Shown: positions 46,822-54,924 of the stretch, piece by piece
How the letters are laid out: each line of letters starts with the position of its first letter
Position numbering within the stretch: the first letter of the stretch is position 1
Origin: Streptomyces sp. NBC_00775
Lineage (GTDB): Bacteria > Actinomycetota > Actinomycetes > Streptomycetales > Streptomycetaceae
NCBI RefSeq assembly: GCF_036347135.1
Contig: NZ_CP108938.1
Coordinates: 4,154,001 to 4,218,000 of the forward strand
Direction: 5' to 3'
Length of the DNA: 64,000 bases
The notes under the pieces: generated by a model
Database searches by the model: none
Seen by the model: the letters and a program-made list of their open reading frames with translations, nothing else
What the model was told of the DNA's origin: nothing
Position numbers and translations under genes: made by a program

Positions 46822-47849
46822 CGTTTTCCTCGCATGGTGGTGATGGCTCCTTCGGTGTCCCGGCGCAGCACGAAGCGCTGGTAGGCGAGGGCGAAGACCA
46901 GGCTGATCAGGAACATCACAACGCTGATGGAGCTGGCGTAGCCCATCTGATAGCGCTTGAAGCCGTACTGGACCATGCTGATCGCCATGGTCTCGGAAGC
47001 GTGGTCGGGGCCGCCGGTGGTGATGACCCAGACCAGGTCGAAGAGCTGGATGGAGTAGACGACCGAGAGGAACGCGCTGATCCGGAGGGTCGGCGCGAGC
47101 AGCGGCAGCGTGATGTGCCAGAAGCGCTGCCAGGTGCCGGCGCCGTCGATGCGCGCCGCCTCCTGCAGTTCGGCGGGGATGCCCTGGAGGCCCGCGAGGT
47201 ACAGCATCATGTGGAAGCCGAAGTACTTCCAGGTCATGACGATGAAGAGGGTGGGCATCACGCTGTGCTGACCGGCGAACCAGTCGCCCCCCAGCCCGCC
47301 GAGCCCGACCTTGTCGAGGACCTTGTCGGCGAGCCCCTCCCCCGGCGCGAAGATCATGCTGAACAGCACGCCGGTGATGACCTCGGACAGGATGTACGGG
47401 GCGAAGAACAGCATCCGGTACACGGCCCGGCCGCGCAGCTTCTGGTTGAGCAGCACGGCCATGGCGAGCGCGAACGGCAACTGCACGACGATGGAGAAGC
47501 CGATGAGCAGCGCGCCGCGCCCCAAGTCCCCGAGGAACACGGGGTCCTTGAAGAGCCGGGTGTAGTTGTCGAAGCCGATGCTGTCCGAAGGCGAGCCGAA
47601 TCCGCCCCAGTTGAAGAAGCTGACGTAGATCGCGTAGCCCATCGGCACCAGCACGAGCAGGCCGAACAGGATGAGGGCGGGGACTGTGAACACGACGGCC
47701 GACAGCCAGTCGCGCAGCCGGAGCAGCGGCGACCGGCGGCGCCCCGGGCCGGGAGCGGCGACGCCCTGGTCGTCGTACTTGCCGACCTCGGGCACGTACG
47801 GCGCCGAGCCCGCCGAGGAGGTCGCGGAGGTCGAAGTCGAGTGGGTCAT
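46818..47849 (-). CDS. Sugar ABC transporter permease (inner component 1)
   Basis: 343 residues, MalF/CUT1-type permease with a charged N-terminal tail and six helices (VFTVPALILFGLLVLVPMGY first). EAA loop: LQEAARIDGAGTWQRFWHITL. Lies between the binding-protein gene (8 bp upstream) and the second permease (4-bp overlap). No ATP-binding subunit is encoded in the operon, normal for streptomycete oligosaccharide importers. Confidence 0.93.
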   Translation of the reverse strand: MTHSTSTSATSSAGSAPYVPEVGKYDDQGVAAPGPGRRRSPLLRLRDWLSAVVFTVPALILFGLLVLVPMGYAIYVSFFNWGGFGSPSDSIGFDNYTRLFKDPVFLGDLGRGALLIGFSIVVQLPFALAMAVLLNQKLRGRAVYRMLFFAPYILSEVITGVLFSMIFAPGEGLADKVLDKVGLGGLGGDWFAGQHSVMPTLFIVMTWKYFGFHMMLYLAGLQGIPAELQEAARIDGAGTWQRFWHITLPLLAPTLRISAFLSVVYSIQLFDLVWVITTGGPDHASETMAISMVQYGFKRYQMGYASSISVVMFLISLVFALAYQRFVLRRDTEGAITTMRGKR

Positions 47850-47857
47850 CGGCGGCG

Positions 47858-49168
47858 CTAGCTCTTCTCGCTCTTGGCGACCTGCGTGACCGAACGCGTC
47901 ACCTGCTCAGGCGACTTGGAGCCCGCGATGAGCGCGGCGACGCTGTCGTTGATCTCCTGCCCGACCGCGGGGGCGTACGCCTGGTCGAGGTAGAGCTGGA
48001 AGCCGGTGGCCTTGTTCAGCATGTCGGAGACGGCGGTGAGGTTGGGGTCGGTGAGCGCGCCGGCGGCGTCCTTGGAGACGGGGATCAGGCCGGTCTCCTT
48101 GACGAGCTTCTCGGCGAACTCCTTCTCGCCGAAGAACTTCAGGAACTCCAGGGCCGCGTCCGGCGCGCCCTTGCGCAGTGCGTGGCCGCCGCCTCCGCCG
48201 AACACCTCGGTGAGCGCTCCCTTGCCGCCCTCGACCGCGGGGAAGGAGAAGAAGCCGAGGTCCTTGCCGATGCCCTTGCCGGAGTCGGCCTCGACGATCG
48301 GCGCCCACTGGCCCATCAGCTCCATGGCCGCCTTGCCGTTGCCCATCAGGGCCGCCTCGCCGTTGGGGTCGGAGTAGGCCCCGCCGAGGAATCCCTTCTG
48401 GAAGGGCTGGAGCGCGACGAGGTCCTTGAGGTGCTGGCCGGCCTTGACGAAGTCGTCGCCGGTGAAGTCCGCGTCGTCGGAGGCCTTCTGCATGGCGTCG
48501 AGACCGGCGACGCGCATCGAGAGGTACGCCCAGAAGTACATGCCGGGCCACTTCTCCTTGCCGGCCAGGGCGATGGGCGTGATGCCGGCCTTCTTGAGGG
48601 CCTTGATGGCGTCGAGGTAGCCGGACCAGGTGGTGGGCGGGGTGGTGATGCCGGCCTTCTTGAAGAGCGCCTTGTTGTACCAGAAGCCGACCGCGCCGAT
48701 GTCGAAGGGGACGGCGTACATCTTGTCGTCGTACTTGTAGGCCGTCATCGAGGCGGGTACGTAGTTGCCGGTCCAGGAGGCGATCCGGTCCGTCAGGTCC
48801 TCGACCAGGCCCGCGTCGATCTGCTGCTTGAGGACGCCGCCGCCCCAGGTGTGGAAGATGTCCGGCAGCTTGCCCGAGGCGATCTGCGCGGTCATCTTCT
48901 GCTTGTACGCCTCGTTCTCCATCGTGACGACCTTGATCTTCACGTCCGGGTGCGCGGCCTCGAACTCCTTGGCGCGCTGGGCCCACAGCTTCTTCGCGGG
49001 CTGGGTGGTGGTGATGTTCCACCACTCGACGGTGGTCTTGCCCGAGCTGTTCCCACTGTCCGACGAGCCGCACGCGCTCAGGGCGGCCGCGCCCAGGCCG
49101 GTCGCCGCGGACGCCGCCAGGAACCTCCGGCGGTTGAGGGGGGTGTAGGTGTTGCCCAACGCTCGCAT
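47858..49168 (-). CDS. Sugar-binding lipoprotein of the ABC importer
   Basis: 436 residues from the ATG at 49168 (GGAAGG upstream). The N-terminus carries a twin-arginine motif NRRRFLAA followed by a lipobox ALSAC, so it is probably a Tat-exported lipoprotein. The family 1 solute-binding fold follows (VEWWNITTTQPAKKLWAQRA, PDIFHTWGGGVLKQQID, GGGGGHALRKGAPD). First gene of the operon (binding protein, two permeases, GH3), preceded by two operator-like palindromes. Ligand is probably xylobiose or a related oligosaccharide, by context. Confidence 0.92.
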   Translation of the reverse strand: MRALGNTYTPLNRRRFLAASAATGLGAAALSACGSSDSGNSSGKTTVEWWNITTTQPAKKLWAQRAKEFEAAHPDVKIKVVTMENEAYKQKMTAQIASGKLPDIFHTWGGGVLKQQIDAGLVEDLTDRIASWTGNYVPASMTAYKYDDKMYAVPFDIGAVGFWYNKALFKKAGITTPPTTWSGYLDAIKALKKAGITPIALAGKEKWPGMYFWAYLSMRVAGLDAMQKASDDADFTGDDFVKAGQHLKDLVALQPFQKGFLGGAYSDPNGEAALMGNGKAAMELMGQWAPIVEADSGKGIGKDLGFFSFPAVEGGKGALTEVFGGGGGHALRKGAPDAALEFLKFFGEKEFAEKLVKETGLIPVSKDAAGALTDPNLTAVSDMLNKATGFQLYLDQAYAPAVGQEINDSVAALIAGSKSPEQVTRSVTQVAKSEKS

Positions 49169-49189
49169 CGCGCACCTTCCGGAAGAGGG

Positions 49190-49226
49190 CCGAAAATTAT
49201 CGGTGGAGTGCGCTCGGAAATTACGG
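49190..49226. promoter_or_regulatory. Two operator-like sites upstream of the importer operon
   Basis: CCGAAAATTATCGG at 49190-49203 (12 of 14 positions symmetric) and CGGAAATTACGG at 49215-49226. They lie 22-58 bp before the binding-protein start codon and resemble the site before the xylanase gene. Confidence 0.5.
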
Positions 49227-49278
49227 GTGCGCGTCGGGTATGTCAACGCTCCTGACAAATATCGGGTGGTTCGTTGAC

Positions 49279-49467
49279 TGCGGGTGGGTGGGGGCTGGTC
49301 GCGCAGTTCCCCGCGCCCCTTGGGTGGGTGGGCGGTTGGGGTTGTTTGTCGGGTGCGGGGCGGTGGGGGTTGCTCGCGCAGTTCCCCGCGCCCCTTAAGG
49401 GGCGCGGGGAACTGCGCGATCTTTTAGGGGCGCGGGGAACTGCGCGACCAGCCCCCACCGGCCCGCA
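49279..49467. repeat. Long inverted repeat, copy of the dispersed family
   Basis: Left arm 49279-49320 and right arm 49426-49467 are near-perfect inverted copies of about 42 bp, each containing GGTCGCGCAGTTCCCC or its complement. Two more copies of the GCGCAGTTCCCCGCGCCCC core lie between them (49373-49413), giving nested hairpins. It occupies the gap between the LacI regulator B gene and the importer operon. Confidence 0.85.
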
Positions 49468-49481
49468 GACGACGAACCACC

Positions 49482-50525
49482 TCAGACGGCCCGCACAGCC
49501 GTACTCGCCCGCACAACCAACTCGGTGGCCAGCTCCACCCGAGGAGACGCCGGCTCTTCCCCCAACGCCAGCCGCAGAACCGTCCGCGTCGCCAGCTTCC
49601 CCATGTCCGCCAGCGGCTGCCGCACCGTCGTGAGCGGCGGCGCGGACCACCGCACCTCGGGCAGGTCGTCGAACCCCACCACGCTCATGTCCTCCGGCAC
49701 ACGCAACCCCCGCCGCCGCAACGCCTCGATCGCCCCCAGCGCCATCTGGTCACTCGCGGCGAACACCGCGGTGGGCGGTTCCCCCAGGTCGAGCAGGGTG
49801 TTGCAGCCGTCGAACCCCGCCTGGTGATAGAAGTCGCCCGGCACGATCAGGGCGTCGTCGACGTCGACACCGACCCCCTCCAGCGCCGCCCGGTACCCAT
49901 CGAGCCGCGCCCGCGAGCACAGCAACCGCACCGGCCCGGCGATGAAGCCGATCCGGCGGTGGCCGAGGCCGAGCAGATGCTCCGTCGCGGCCATGCCGCC
50001 CGCCCAGTTGGTGGCGCCGACGGTGGGCGCGTCCAGGGACGGCGACCCCGCCGGGTCGATGACGACGAGCGGTACGCCGAGGCGCCGCAGCTCCTCGTGC
50101 AGCCGGGGTTCGAGGACGGAGGTCACCAGGATCACGCCGTCCGAGGCGCGGGCGCGCAGATTGGTCATCCACTGCCGGGCCGAGCCCGAGGCGTCGTGGA
50201 TCGCGGAGACCACCGTGCCCACGCCCGACGCGTGCGCGACCTCCTCGACGCCCCGGATGATCTCCACGGCCCAGGGGCTGTCGAGATCGTTGAAAACAAG
50301 GTCGATGAGGGCGGCCCGGTCGCCAGGCGCGGACGATTTGCGCTGGTAGCCATGGTGCCGCAGCAGGTCCTCGACCCGGGCCCGGGTCTCCGGCGACACA
50401 TCGGAGCGGCCGTTGACGACACGCGACACGGTGGGCACCGAGACCCCGGCCTGCCGGGCGATCTCGGTGATCGTCACCTTGTTCTTGATGCTCTCCCGGG
50501 CCACTGCGCCCACCTCCGTCGACAT
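49482..50525 (-). CDS. LacI-family repressor B, upstream of the importer operon
   Basis: 347 residues from the ATG at 50525 (GGGGGAG upstream; a TTG at 50531 also possible). Helix-turn-helix: ITEIARQAGVSVPTVSRVV. The sensor domain matches regulator A closely (DLVFNDLDSPWAVEIIRGVE, GFDDLPEVRWSAPPLTTVRQ). Position directly upstream of the binding-protein gene suggests it is the BxlR-type local repressor. A CGAAACTTTGC sequence lies in its own upstream region. Confidence 0.9.
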   Translation of the reverse strand: MSTEVGAVARESIKNKVTITEIARQAGVSVPTVSRVVNGRSDVSPETRARVEDLLRHHGYQRKSSAPGDRAALIDLVFNDLDSPWAVEIIRGVEEVAHASGVGTVVSAIHDASGSARQWMTNLRARASDGVILVTSVLEPRLHEELRRLGVPLVVIDPAGSPSLDAPTVGATNWAGGMAATEHLLGLGHRRIGFIAGPVRLLCSRARLDGYRAALEGVGVDVDDALIVPGDFYHQAGFDGCNTLLDLGEPPTAVFAASDQMALGAIEALRRRGLRVPEDMSVVGFDDLPEVRWSAPPLTTVRQPLADMGKLATRTVLRLALGEEPASPRVELATELVVRASTAVRAV

Positions 50526-50560
50526 GTCCAAGACTCCCCCTACCGTGCCGGCCGCACCAG

Positions 50561-50571
50561 CGAAACTTTGC
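50561..50571. promoter_or_regulatory. Operator-like site upstream of LacI regulator B
   Basis: CGAAACTTTGC, one mismatch from CGAAA-N-TTTCG. Located about 36 bp before the start codon of regulator B. Confidence 0.45.
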
Positions 50572-50625
50572 AGGAGTCTTCCGGAAAAGCGAGCTCGGCG
50601 TGAAGCCCGGCCGGGAACGACGGCG

Positions 50626-50883
50626 TCAGGAGACCGACTCGAACCGCCACCGATGGACCGCCCGGGTCACCAACTCCGCGCCCGGCTCGGGAAGTTCGGG
50701 CAGCTCGGCGTCGTACGCCGCGTCCCACCAGGTGATGACGAGCACGCGGTCCTCAGGAGCCCGGAAGAGTTCCCGGCGCAGCGGCGGAACCGCGAGCTCC
50801 TGCGCCTGCGCCCGCGCCCAGGCGAGCAGTTCCTCGCCCCGCCCGGGGACGGCCCGCGCCTCCCACATCAGCGCGACGGTCAC
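50626..50883 (-). CDS. Small ABM-like (dimeric alpha-beta barrel) protein
   Basis: 85 residues from a GTG at 50883 that overlaps the tsaD stop codon by four bases (GTGA), so translation is coupled to tsaD. The pattern [20 protein letters not shown], then [11 protein letters not shown], resembles the antibiotic-biosynthesis-monooxygenase superfamily. The catalytic role is unknown, and the link to tRNA modification is positional only. Confidence 0.7.
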   Translation of the reverse strand: MTVALMWEARAVPGRGEELLAWARAQAQELAVPPLRRELFRAPEDRVLVITWWDAAYDAELPELPEPGAELVTRAVHRWRFESVS

Positions 50884-51989
50884 GAGTACAGGTTCTCCTT
50901 CGAGACCTCGTGCACATGGTCGTGCCCGTGCCCGTGCGCATGCCCGTGTCCTGGCACATGCGGGTCGGTCACCGGCAGCGAGGAGTCCGCGGACAGGTCC
51001 CAGTCGGAGGCGGCCCGGTTCCGCGCCACCATCTCCGCGCCGAGGGCCGCGACCATCGCACCGTTGTCCGTGCACAGCTTCGGCCGCGGCACCCGCAGCC
51101 GGATCCCGGCGGCCTCGCAGCGCTCCTGGGCGAGCACGCGCAGCCGGGAGTTGGCGGCCACGCCGCCGCCGATCATGAGGTGGTCGACGCCCTGATCCTT
51201 GCAGGCCCGTACGGCCTTGCGGGTGAGCACGTCCACCACGGCCTCCTGGAAGGACGCGGCCACATCGCGCACCGGCACCTCCTCCCCCGCCGCCCGCTTG
51301 GCCTCGATCCAGCGGGCCACGGCCGTCTTCAGACCGGAGAAGGAGAAGTCGTACGCCGCGTCGCGCGGCCCGGTGAGCCCGCGCGGGAACGCGATCGCCT
51401 TCGGGTCGCCCTCCTTCGCGTACCGGTCGATGACCGGGCCGCCCGGGAAGCCGAGGTTCAGCACGCGGGCGATCTTGTCGAAGGCCTCGCCCGCCGCGTC
51501 GTCGATGGTCGCGCCCATCGGCCGTACGTCGGAGGTGATGTCCGTGGACAGAAGCAGCGAGGAGTGGCCGCCCGACACGAGGAGCGCCATCGTCGGCTCC
51601 GGCAGCGCGCCGTGCTCCAGCTGGTCCACGCAGATGTGGGAGGCGAGGTGGTTGACCCCGTACAGCGGCTTGCCCAGCGCGTACGCGTACGCCTTCGCCG
51701 CGGAGACCCCGACGAGCAGCGCACCGGCGAGCCCGGGCCCGGCGGTGACCGCGATCCCGTCCAGGTCCTTCGCGCTCACCCCCGCCTCCTTCAGCGCCCG
51801 GTCGATGGTCGGCACCATCGCTTCCAAGTGGGCGCGGGAGGCGACCTCGGGCACGACCCCGCCGAAACGCGCGTGCTCGTCGACGCTGGAGGCGATCGCG
51901 TCCGCGAGCAGGGTGTGGCCGCGGACGATGCCGACGCCGGTCTCGTCGCAGGAGGTCTCGATGCCGAGGACGAGCGGTTCGTCAGCCAT
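50880..51989 (-). CDS. tsaD: tRNA threonylcarbamoyladenosine synthase subunit TsaD, with His-rich tail
   Basis: 369 residues, Kae1/Gcp ASKHA-fold enzyme transferring the threonylcarbamoyl group to A37 of tRNA, with TsaB and TsaE. Motifs: [14 protein letters not shown], metal-binding HLASH (about 112-116), SGGHSSLLL, and [13 protein letters not shown]. The C-terminus carries a histidine-rich extension of about 30 residues ([14 protein letters not shown]) outside the conserved domain. It overlaps rimI by eight bases. Confidence 0.96.
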   Translation of the reverse strand: MADEPLVLGIETSCDETGVGIVRGHTLLADAIASSVDEHARFGGVVPEVASRAHLEAMVPTIDRALKEAGVSAKDLDGIAVTAGPGLAGALLVGVSAAKAYAYALGKPLYGVNHLASHICVDQLEHGALPEPTMALLVSGGHSSLLLSTDITSDVRPMGATIDDAAGEAFDKIARVLNLGFPGGPVIDRYAKEGDPKAIAFPRGLTGPRDAAYDFSFSGLKTAVARWIEAKRAAGEEVPVRDVAASFQEAVVDVLTRKAVRACKDQGVDHLMIGGGVAANSRLRVLAQERCEAAGIRLRVPRPKLCTDNGAMVAALGAEMVARNRAASDWDLSADSSLPVTDPHVPGHGHAHGHGHDHVHEVSKENLYS

Positions 51990-52476
51990 TGCTCTCTGTT
52001 CCTTGTACTGAACTCGATGGGTCGGTCAGGCGCATGACCAGGGCGTCGATGTTCCCTGGCTGGTAGTAGCCGCGCCGGAAGCCGATGGGCTCGAAGCCGA
52101 AGCGCTCGTACAGCTTCTGCGCGCGGACGTTGTCCACCCGGCATTCGAGCATCACCTCGGCGCACTCGAACGCGGTCGCCGCCCGCAGCAGCTCGGTGAG
52201 CAGCCGGGCGCCGAGCCCCGTGCCCCACTGTTCGCGGCGTACGGCGATGGTCTGTACGTCGCCGAGGTCCCCGGCGGCGGCGAGTCCGGCGTACCCGACG
52301 AGCCGCTCCCCCTCGGTGGCCACGACATACCGCCGTGTCGCCTCCGCCCCGCGCGCGTGGGCCAGCTCGGACCAGAACATCCCCCGCGACCAGGCGTCCT
52401 CGGGGAAGAGGTCCTTCTCCAGCTCCAGTACGGGATCGATGTCCCACCAGCGCATCTCGCGCAGCTCGGCGGTCAC
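51982..52476 (-). CDS. rimI: Ribosomal protein alanine N-acetyltransferase RimI
   Basis: 164-residue GNAT acetyltransferase. The GTG at 52476 overlaps the tsaB stop codon by four bases. Acetyl-CoA site: [20 protein letters not shown]; then [20 protein letters not shown] with the conserved ending [13 protein letters not shown]. Acetylates the N-terminal alanine of ribosomal protein S18, possibly other proteins. Middle gene of tsaB-rimI-tsaD. Confidence 0.93.
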   Translation of the reverse strand: MTAELREMRWWDIDPVLELEKDLFPEDAWSRGMFWSELAHARGAEATRRYVVATEGERLVGYAGLAAAGDLGDVQTIAVRREQWGTGLGARLLTELLRAATAFECAEVMLECRVDNVRAQKLYERFGFEPIGFRRGYYQPGNIDALVMRLTDPSSSVQGTESNG

Positions 52477-53126
52477 TTGGGGGTGACCACCTTGTAGTTC
52501 TTCGGGACCTGGGCGTCCGGGCGCCGCAGATAGAGCGGCCGGGGCGCCTCCAGCTCCTCGCCCGCGGCGAGCTTCTCCGCGGCGAGGCAGGCGAGCGCGG
52601 CGGCCGTGACGTGCTCGGGCTCGCGGGCGTCGGGGAAGGTGTCGGGGTAGAGCAGCGCGCCCGCGCCGACAGCAGGCAGTCCGGCCACGGCGTCGGCGAT
52701 CTCGGCGGGCCGGTCCACGGCGGGCTCCGACACGCGCGTACGGCGGTCGGCGTACCGCGCCCAGTAGACCTCCTTGCGCCGTGCGTCCGTGGCGACGACG
52801 AAGGGGCCCTCGACCTCGGCGGCGTAGGCGAGCCCGTCGAGGGTGCACAGGCCGTGCACGGGCACCCCGAGCACGAGCCCGAAGGTGTCGGCGGTCATGA
52901 GGCCGACACGCAGCCCCGTGTACGGGCCGGGGCCGACGCCCACGACGATGCCGGTGACGGCGTCCAGCTTGAGGCCTGCGTCGGCGAGCACCCGGTCGAC
53001 GGCCGGCAGCAGCAGCTCTCCGTGCCGGCGCGCGTCCACCTGGCTCGACGAGGCGATGACGGACGTGCCGTCGTGCAGGGCGACGGTCACAGCGGGGGTG
53101 GCGGTATCCAGAGCGAGCAAGAGCAC
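52473..53126 (-). CDS. tsaB: tRNA threonylcarbamoyladenosine synthase subunit TsaB
   Basis: 217 residues, ASKHA fold without its own activity, which dimerises with TsaD. N-terminus LALDTATPAVTVALHDG, then GVGPGPYTGLRVGLMTADTF and VVATDARRKEVYWARY. The start is a GTG at 53126. First of the coupled genes tsaB-rimI-tsaD-ABM. Confidence 0.95.
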   Translation of the reverse strand: MLLLALDTATPAVTVALHDGTSVIASSSQVDARRHGELLLPAVDRVLADAGLKLDAVTGIVVGVGPGPYTGLRVGLMTADTFGLVLGVPVHGLCTLDGLAYAAEVEGPFVVATDARRKEVYWARYADRRTRVSEPAVDRPAEIADAVAGLPAVGAGALLYPDTFPDAREPEHVTAAALACLAAEKLAAGEELEAPRPLYLRRPDAQVPKNYKVVTPK

Positions 53127-53237
53127 GCAAACAGCCTACGGCGCCCGAGCCGGACGTACGGCCGCCCGGGAGTGCCGCTCCCCGGCTGCTACCGTCAACA
53201 GCAAAGACGTACGCAGTACGAGAGGTGGGCACACAAG

Positions 53238-53792
53238 GTGGCTAGGAGCAGCTCGGGAATCGTGGCCGGGCTCACCGTGGCGGCGATCGCCGCAGTCAGC
53301 TTCCTCGCCTACCAGGCGTCCGCGAGCGTGCCGGACACCCTGGGCAAGCCGCACGCGAGCGCCTCGCCCAAGGCATCCGTCTCGAAGGCCCCCCGGGACA
53401 AGAAGAACCCGGCGGCACTGCCCACCCAGTCCGGCACGGGCGAGCGGGTCGTCTACTCCACCGACGACGACCGCGTATGGCTGGTCGGCGCGGACAACAA
53501 GGTCCAGCACACCTTCAAGGTCACCCCGGGCACGATCGACCCGGCCGTCGGCACCTACGCCGTCACCACCCGCTCCAACGCGGTCACCGGATCGGATGGC
53601 GCACAGATCGAGCACGTCGTCCGTTTCACCCTGGTCGACGGCATCGCCATCGGCTTCAGCGCGGCGGTGAACGGCTCCACGGCCTCCCCCGACTCCACCA
53701 AGAAGCTCGGCGGCATCCGCGAGTCCCGCAAGAACGGCACCGCGATGTGGGAGTTCGCAACGATCGGCGTAAAGGTCGAGGTCATCCAGTAA
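53238..53792 (+). CDS. Secreted or membrane-anchored protein resembling a Cys-less L,D-transpeptidase domain
   Basis: 184 residues from a GTG at 53238. An N-terminal helix (SGIVAGLTVAAIAAVSFLAY) acts as signal or anchor. A Pro/Ser/Lys-rich spacer leads to a domain with DDRVWLVGADNKVQHTFKV, GTYAVTTRSNAVTGSDG and FTLVDGIAIGFSAAV. The strand pattern resembles YkuD-type L,D-transpeptidases, but the catalytic Cys and the SHGC region are missing. Function unknown. Divergent from tsaB. Confidence 0.65.
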   Translation: MARSSSGIVAGLTVAAIAAVSFLAYQASASVPDTLGKPHASASPKASVSKAPRDKKNPAALPTQSGTGERVVYSTDDDRVWLVGADNKVQHTFKVTPGTIDPAVGTYAVTTRSNAVTGSDGAQIEHVVRFTLVDGIAIGFSAAVNGSTASPDSTKKLGGIRESRKNGTAMWEFATIGVKVEVIQ

Positions 53793-53834
53793 CGGCCCCC
53801 TGCCAGAGCCGCGCCCCGTCAGAGGCGCCCCATC

Positions 53835-54018
53835 AGGGGCGCGGGGAACGGCGCAACCTTTTAGGGGCGCGGGGAACGGCGCAACCTTTTAGGGGCGCGG
53901 GGAACGGCGCAACCTTTTAGGGGCGCGGGGAACGGCGCAACCTTTTAGGGGCGCGGGGAACGGCGCAACCTTTTAGGGGCGCGAGGAACTGCGCGACCAG
54001 CCCCCACCGAACCCGCAG
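53835..54018. repeat. 28-bp tandem repeat array, five identical units plus a variant
   Basis: Identical 28-bp units begin at 53835, 53863, 53891, 53919 and 53947. A sixth, diverged unit begins at 53975 and continues into GCGCGACCAGCCCCCACCG. Each unit contains GGGGCGCGGGGAACGGCGCA followed by ACCTTTT. The unit is the core of the dispersed repeat seen elsewhere in the window. It fills most of the 253-bp gap after the secreted protein gene. Confidence 0.95.
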
Positions 54019-54045
54019 ACGAAAACGAACCCCCCAGCGGAGCGC

Positions 54046-54219
54046 TCACGCAGCCTTGCGAGGCTCCTCAACACCCCGCGAAACCGCCGGAGGCTCACGC
54101 GGCGGCAAAGACACCGCTTCCGCCGCCGCACACGAAGCCAACAACTCCCGCATCGACACCCCGCCCGGCTGCGCCACCCCACGCGGCGGCTGCGGCACGT
54201 CACGTTCTGAAGCCGGCAT
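54046..54219 (-). CDS. Small hypothetical protein
   Basis: 57-residue protein starting at an ATG at 54219 with a strong AGGAGG five bases upstream, the best evidence that it is real. Sequence is Pro/Arg-rich at both ends with a predicted helix in the middle (MRELLASCAAAEAVSLP). No family recognised. It is preceded by a 16-bp palindrome at 54252-54267 that may control it. Confidence 0.6.
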   Translation of the reverse strand: MPASERDVPQPPRGVAQPGGVSMRELLASCAAAEAVSLPPREPPAVSRGVEEPRKAA

Positions 54220-54251
54220 GGACGCCTCCTGGGGCTTCGGGGGCAAGCGTG

Positions 54252-54267
54252 GTTAGGTAGACCTAAC
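54252..54267. promoter_or_regulatory. 16-bp palindrome resembling a shortened iron box
   Basis: GTTAGGT-AG-ACCTAAC with perfect 7-bp arms, 33-48 bp upstream of the small gene at 54219. The arms match half-sites of DtxR/DmdR iron boxes (TTAGGT, ACCTAA), but the spacing is about five bases shorter than the canonical 19-bp box. Confidence 0.5.
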
Positions 54268-54390
54268 TACGGACTGATGTCCATGTGAACACGGCCGGGA
54301 CGCCGAACGCAATATCTTGCCGACGTCTTGTCGGAACGTTAAGCAAAACTACGAACGGCAGGCGCGCCGACGCGGTGAGAACGGTGCCGG

Positions 54391-54924
54391 TCAGGCCGAG
54401 AGCACGCTCAGGTCGACCGTCACCCAGCGCTCCCCCAGACCGGTGACCGTCACATGCCGTACCTCGTCCGTGGTGTCCCCGACGGCCCGGTGGATGACCA
54501 CGTGCAGCCGGTCGTCGGTCAGCTCCTCGACCTTGCCCTCGCCCCACTCCACGACGATCACCGAGTCGGAGAGCGAGACGTCGAGGTCGAGGTCCTCCAT
54601 CTCGTCGAGCCCGCCGCCGAGGCGATACGCGTCCACGTGGACGAGCGGCGGACCGTCCCCGAGGGAGGGGTGCACGCGGGCGATGACGAAGGTCGGGGAG
54701 GTGACCGCGCCGCGCACGCCGAGCCCCTCGCCGAGCCCGCGGGTCAGCGTGGTCTTGCCCGCGCCGAGCTCCCCGTTCAGCATCACGAGGTCGCCCGCGC
54801 GCAGCAGCTTGGCGAGCCGGCGGCCCAACTCCTGCATCTGTTCGGGGGAGTTGACGGTAATCTGCGCGCTGACCCCGTCCTGCGCGGGCTCAGCCGGGTT
54901 GTGCGCTGCTGCTGGTGCTTCCAT
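54391..54924 (-). CDS. tsaE: tRNA threonylcarbamoyladenosine biosynthesis ATPase TsaE
   Basis: 177 residues from the ATG at 54924 (a GTG at 54930 is possible). P-loop GELGAGKTTLTRGLGEGLG, switch region SPTFVIARVHP, then HVDAYRLGG and VVEWGEG. Hydrolyses ATP in the TsaB-TsaD-TsaE cycle of t6A formation. Its start lies inside the 3' end of the hydrolase gene, so they are translationally coupled, whereas tsaB and tsaD sit in a separate block 1.3 kb further on. Confidence 0.94.
   Translation of the reverse strand: MEAPAAAHNPAEPAQDGVSAQITVNSPEQMQELGRRLAKLLRAGDLVMLNGELGAGKTTLTRGLGEGLGVRGAVTSPTFVIARVHPSLGDGPPLVHVDAYRLGGGLDEMEDLDLDVSLSDSVIVVEWGEGKVEELTDDRLHVVIHRAVGDTTDEVRHVTVTGLGERWVTVDLSVLSA

Noticed and set aside
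53835-54018. 28-bp periodic array as a possible CRISPR
   Set aside because: Units abut directly with no spacers and no cas genes are present.
54252-54267. Canonical DmdR/IdeR iron box
   Set aside because: Half-sites fit but the total length is 14-16 bp instead of 19 bp, so it is reported only as a palindrome of unknown regulator.
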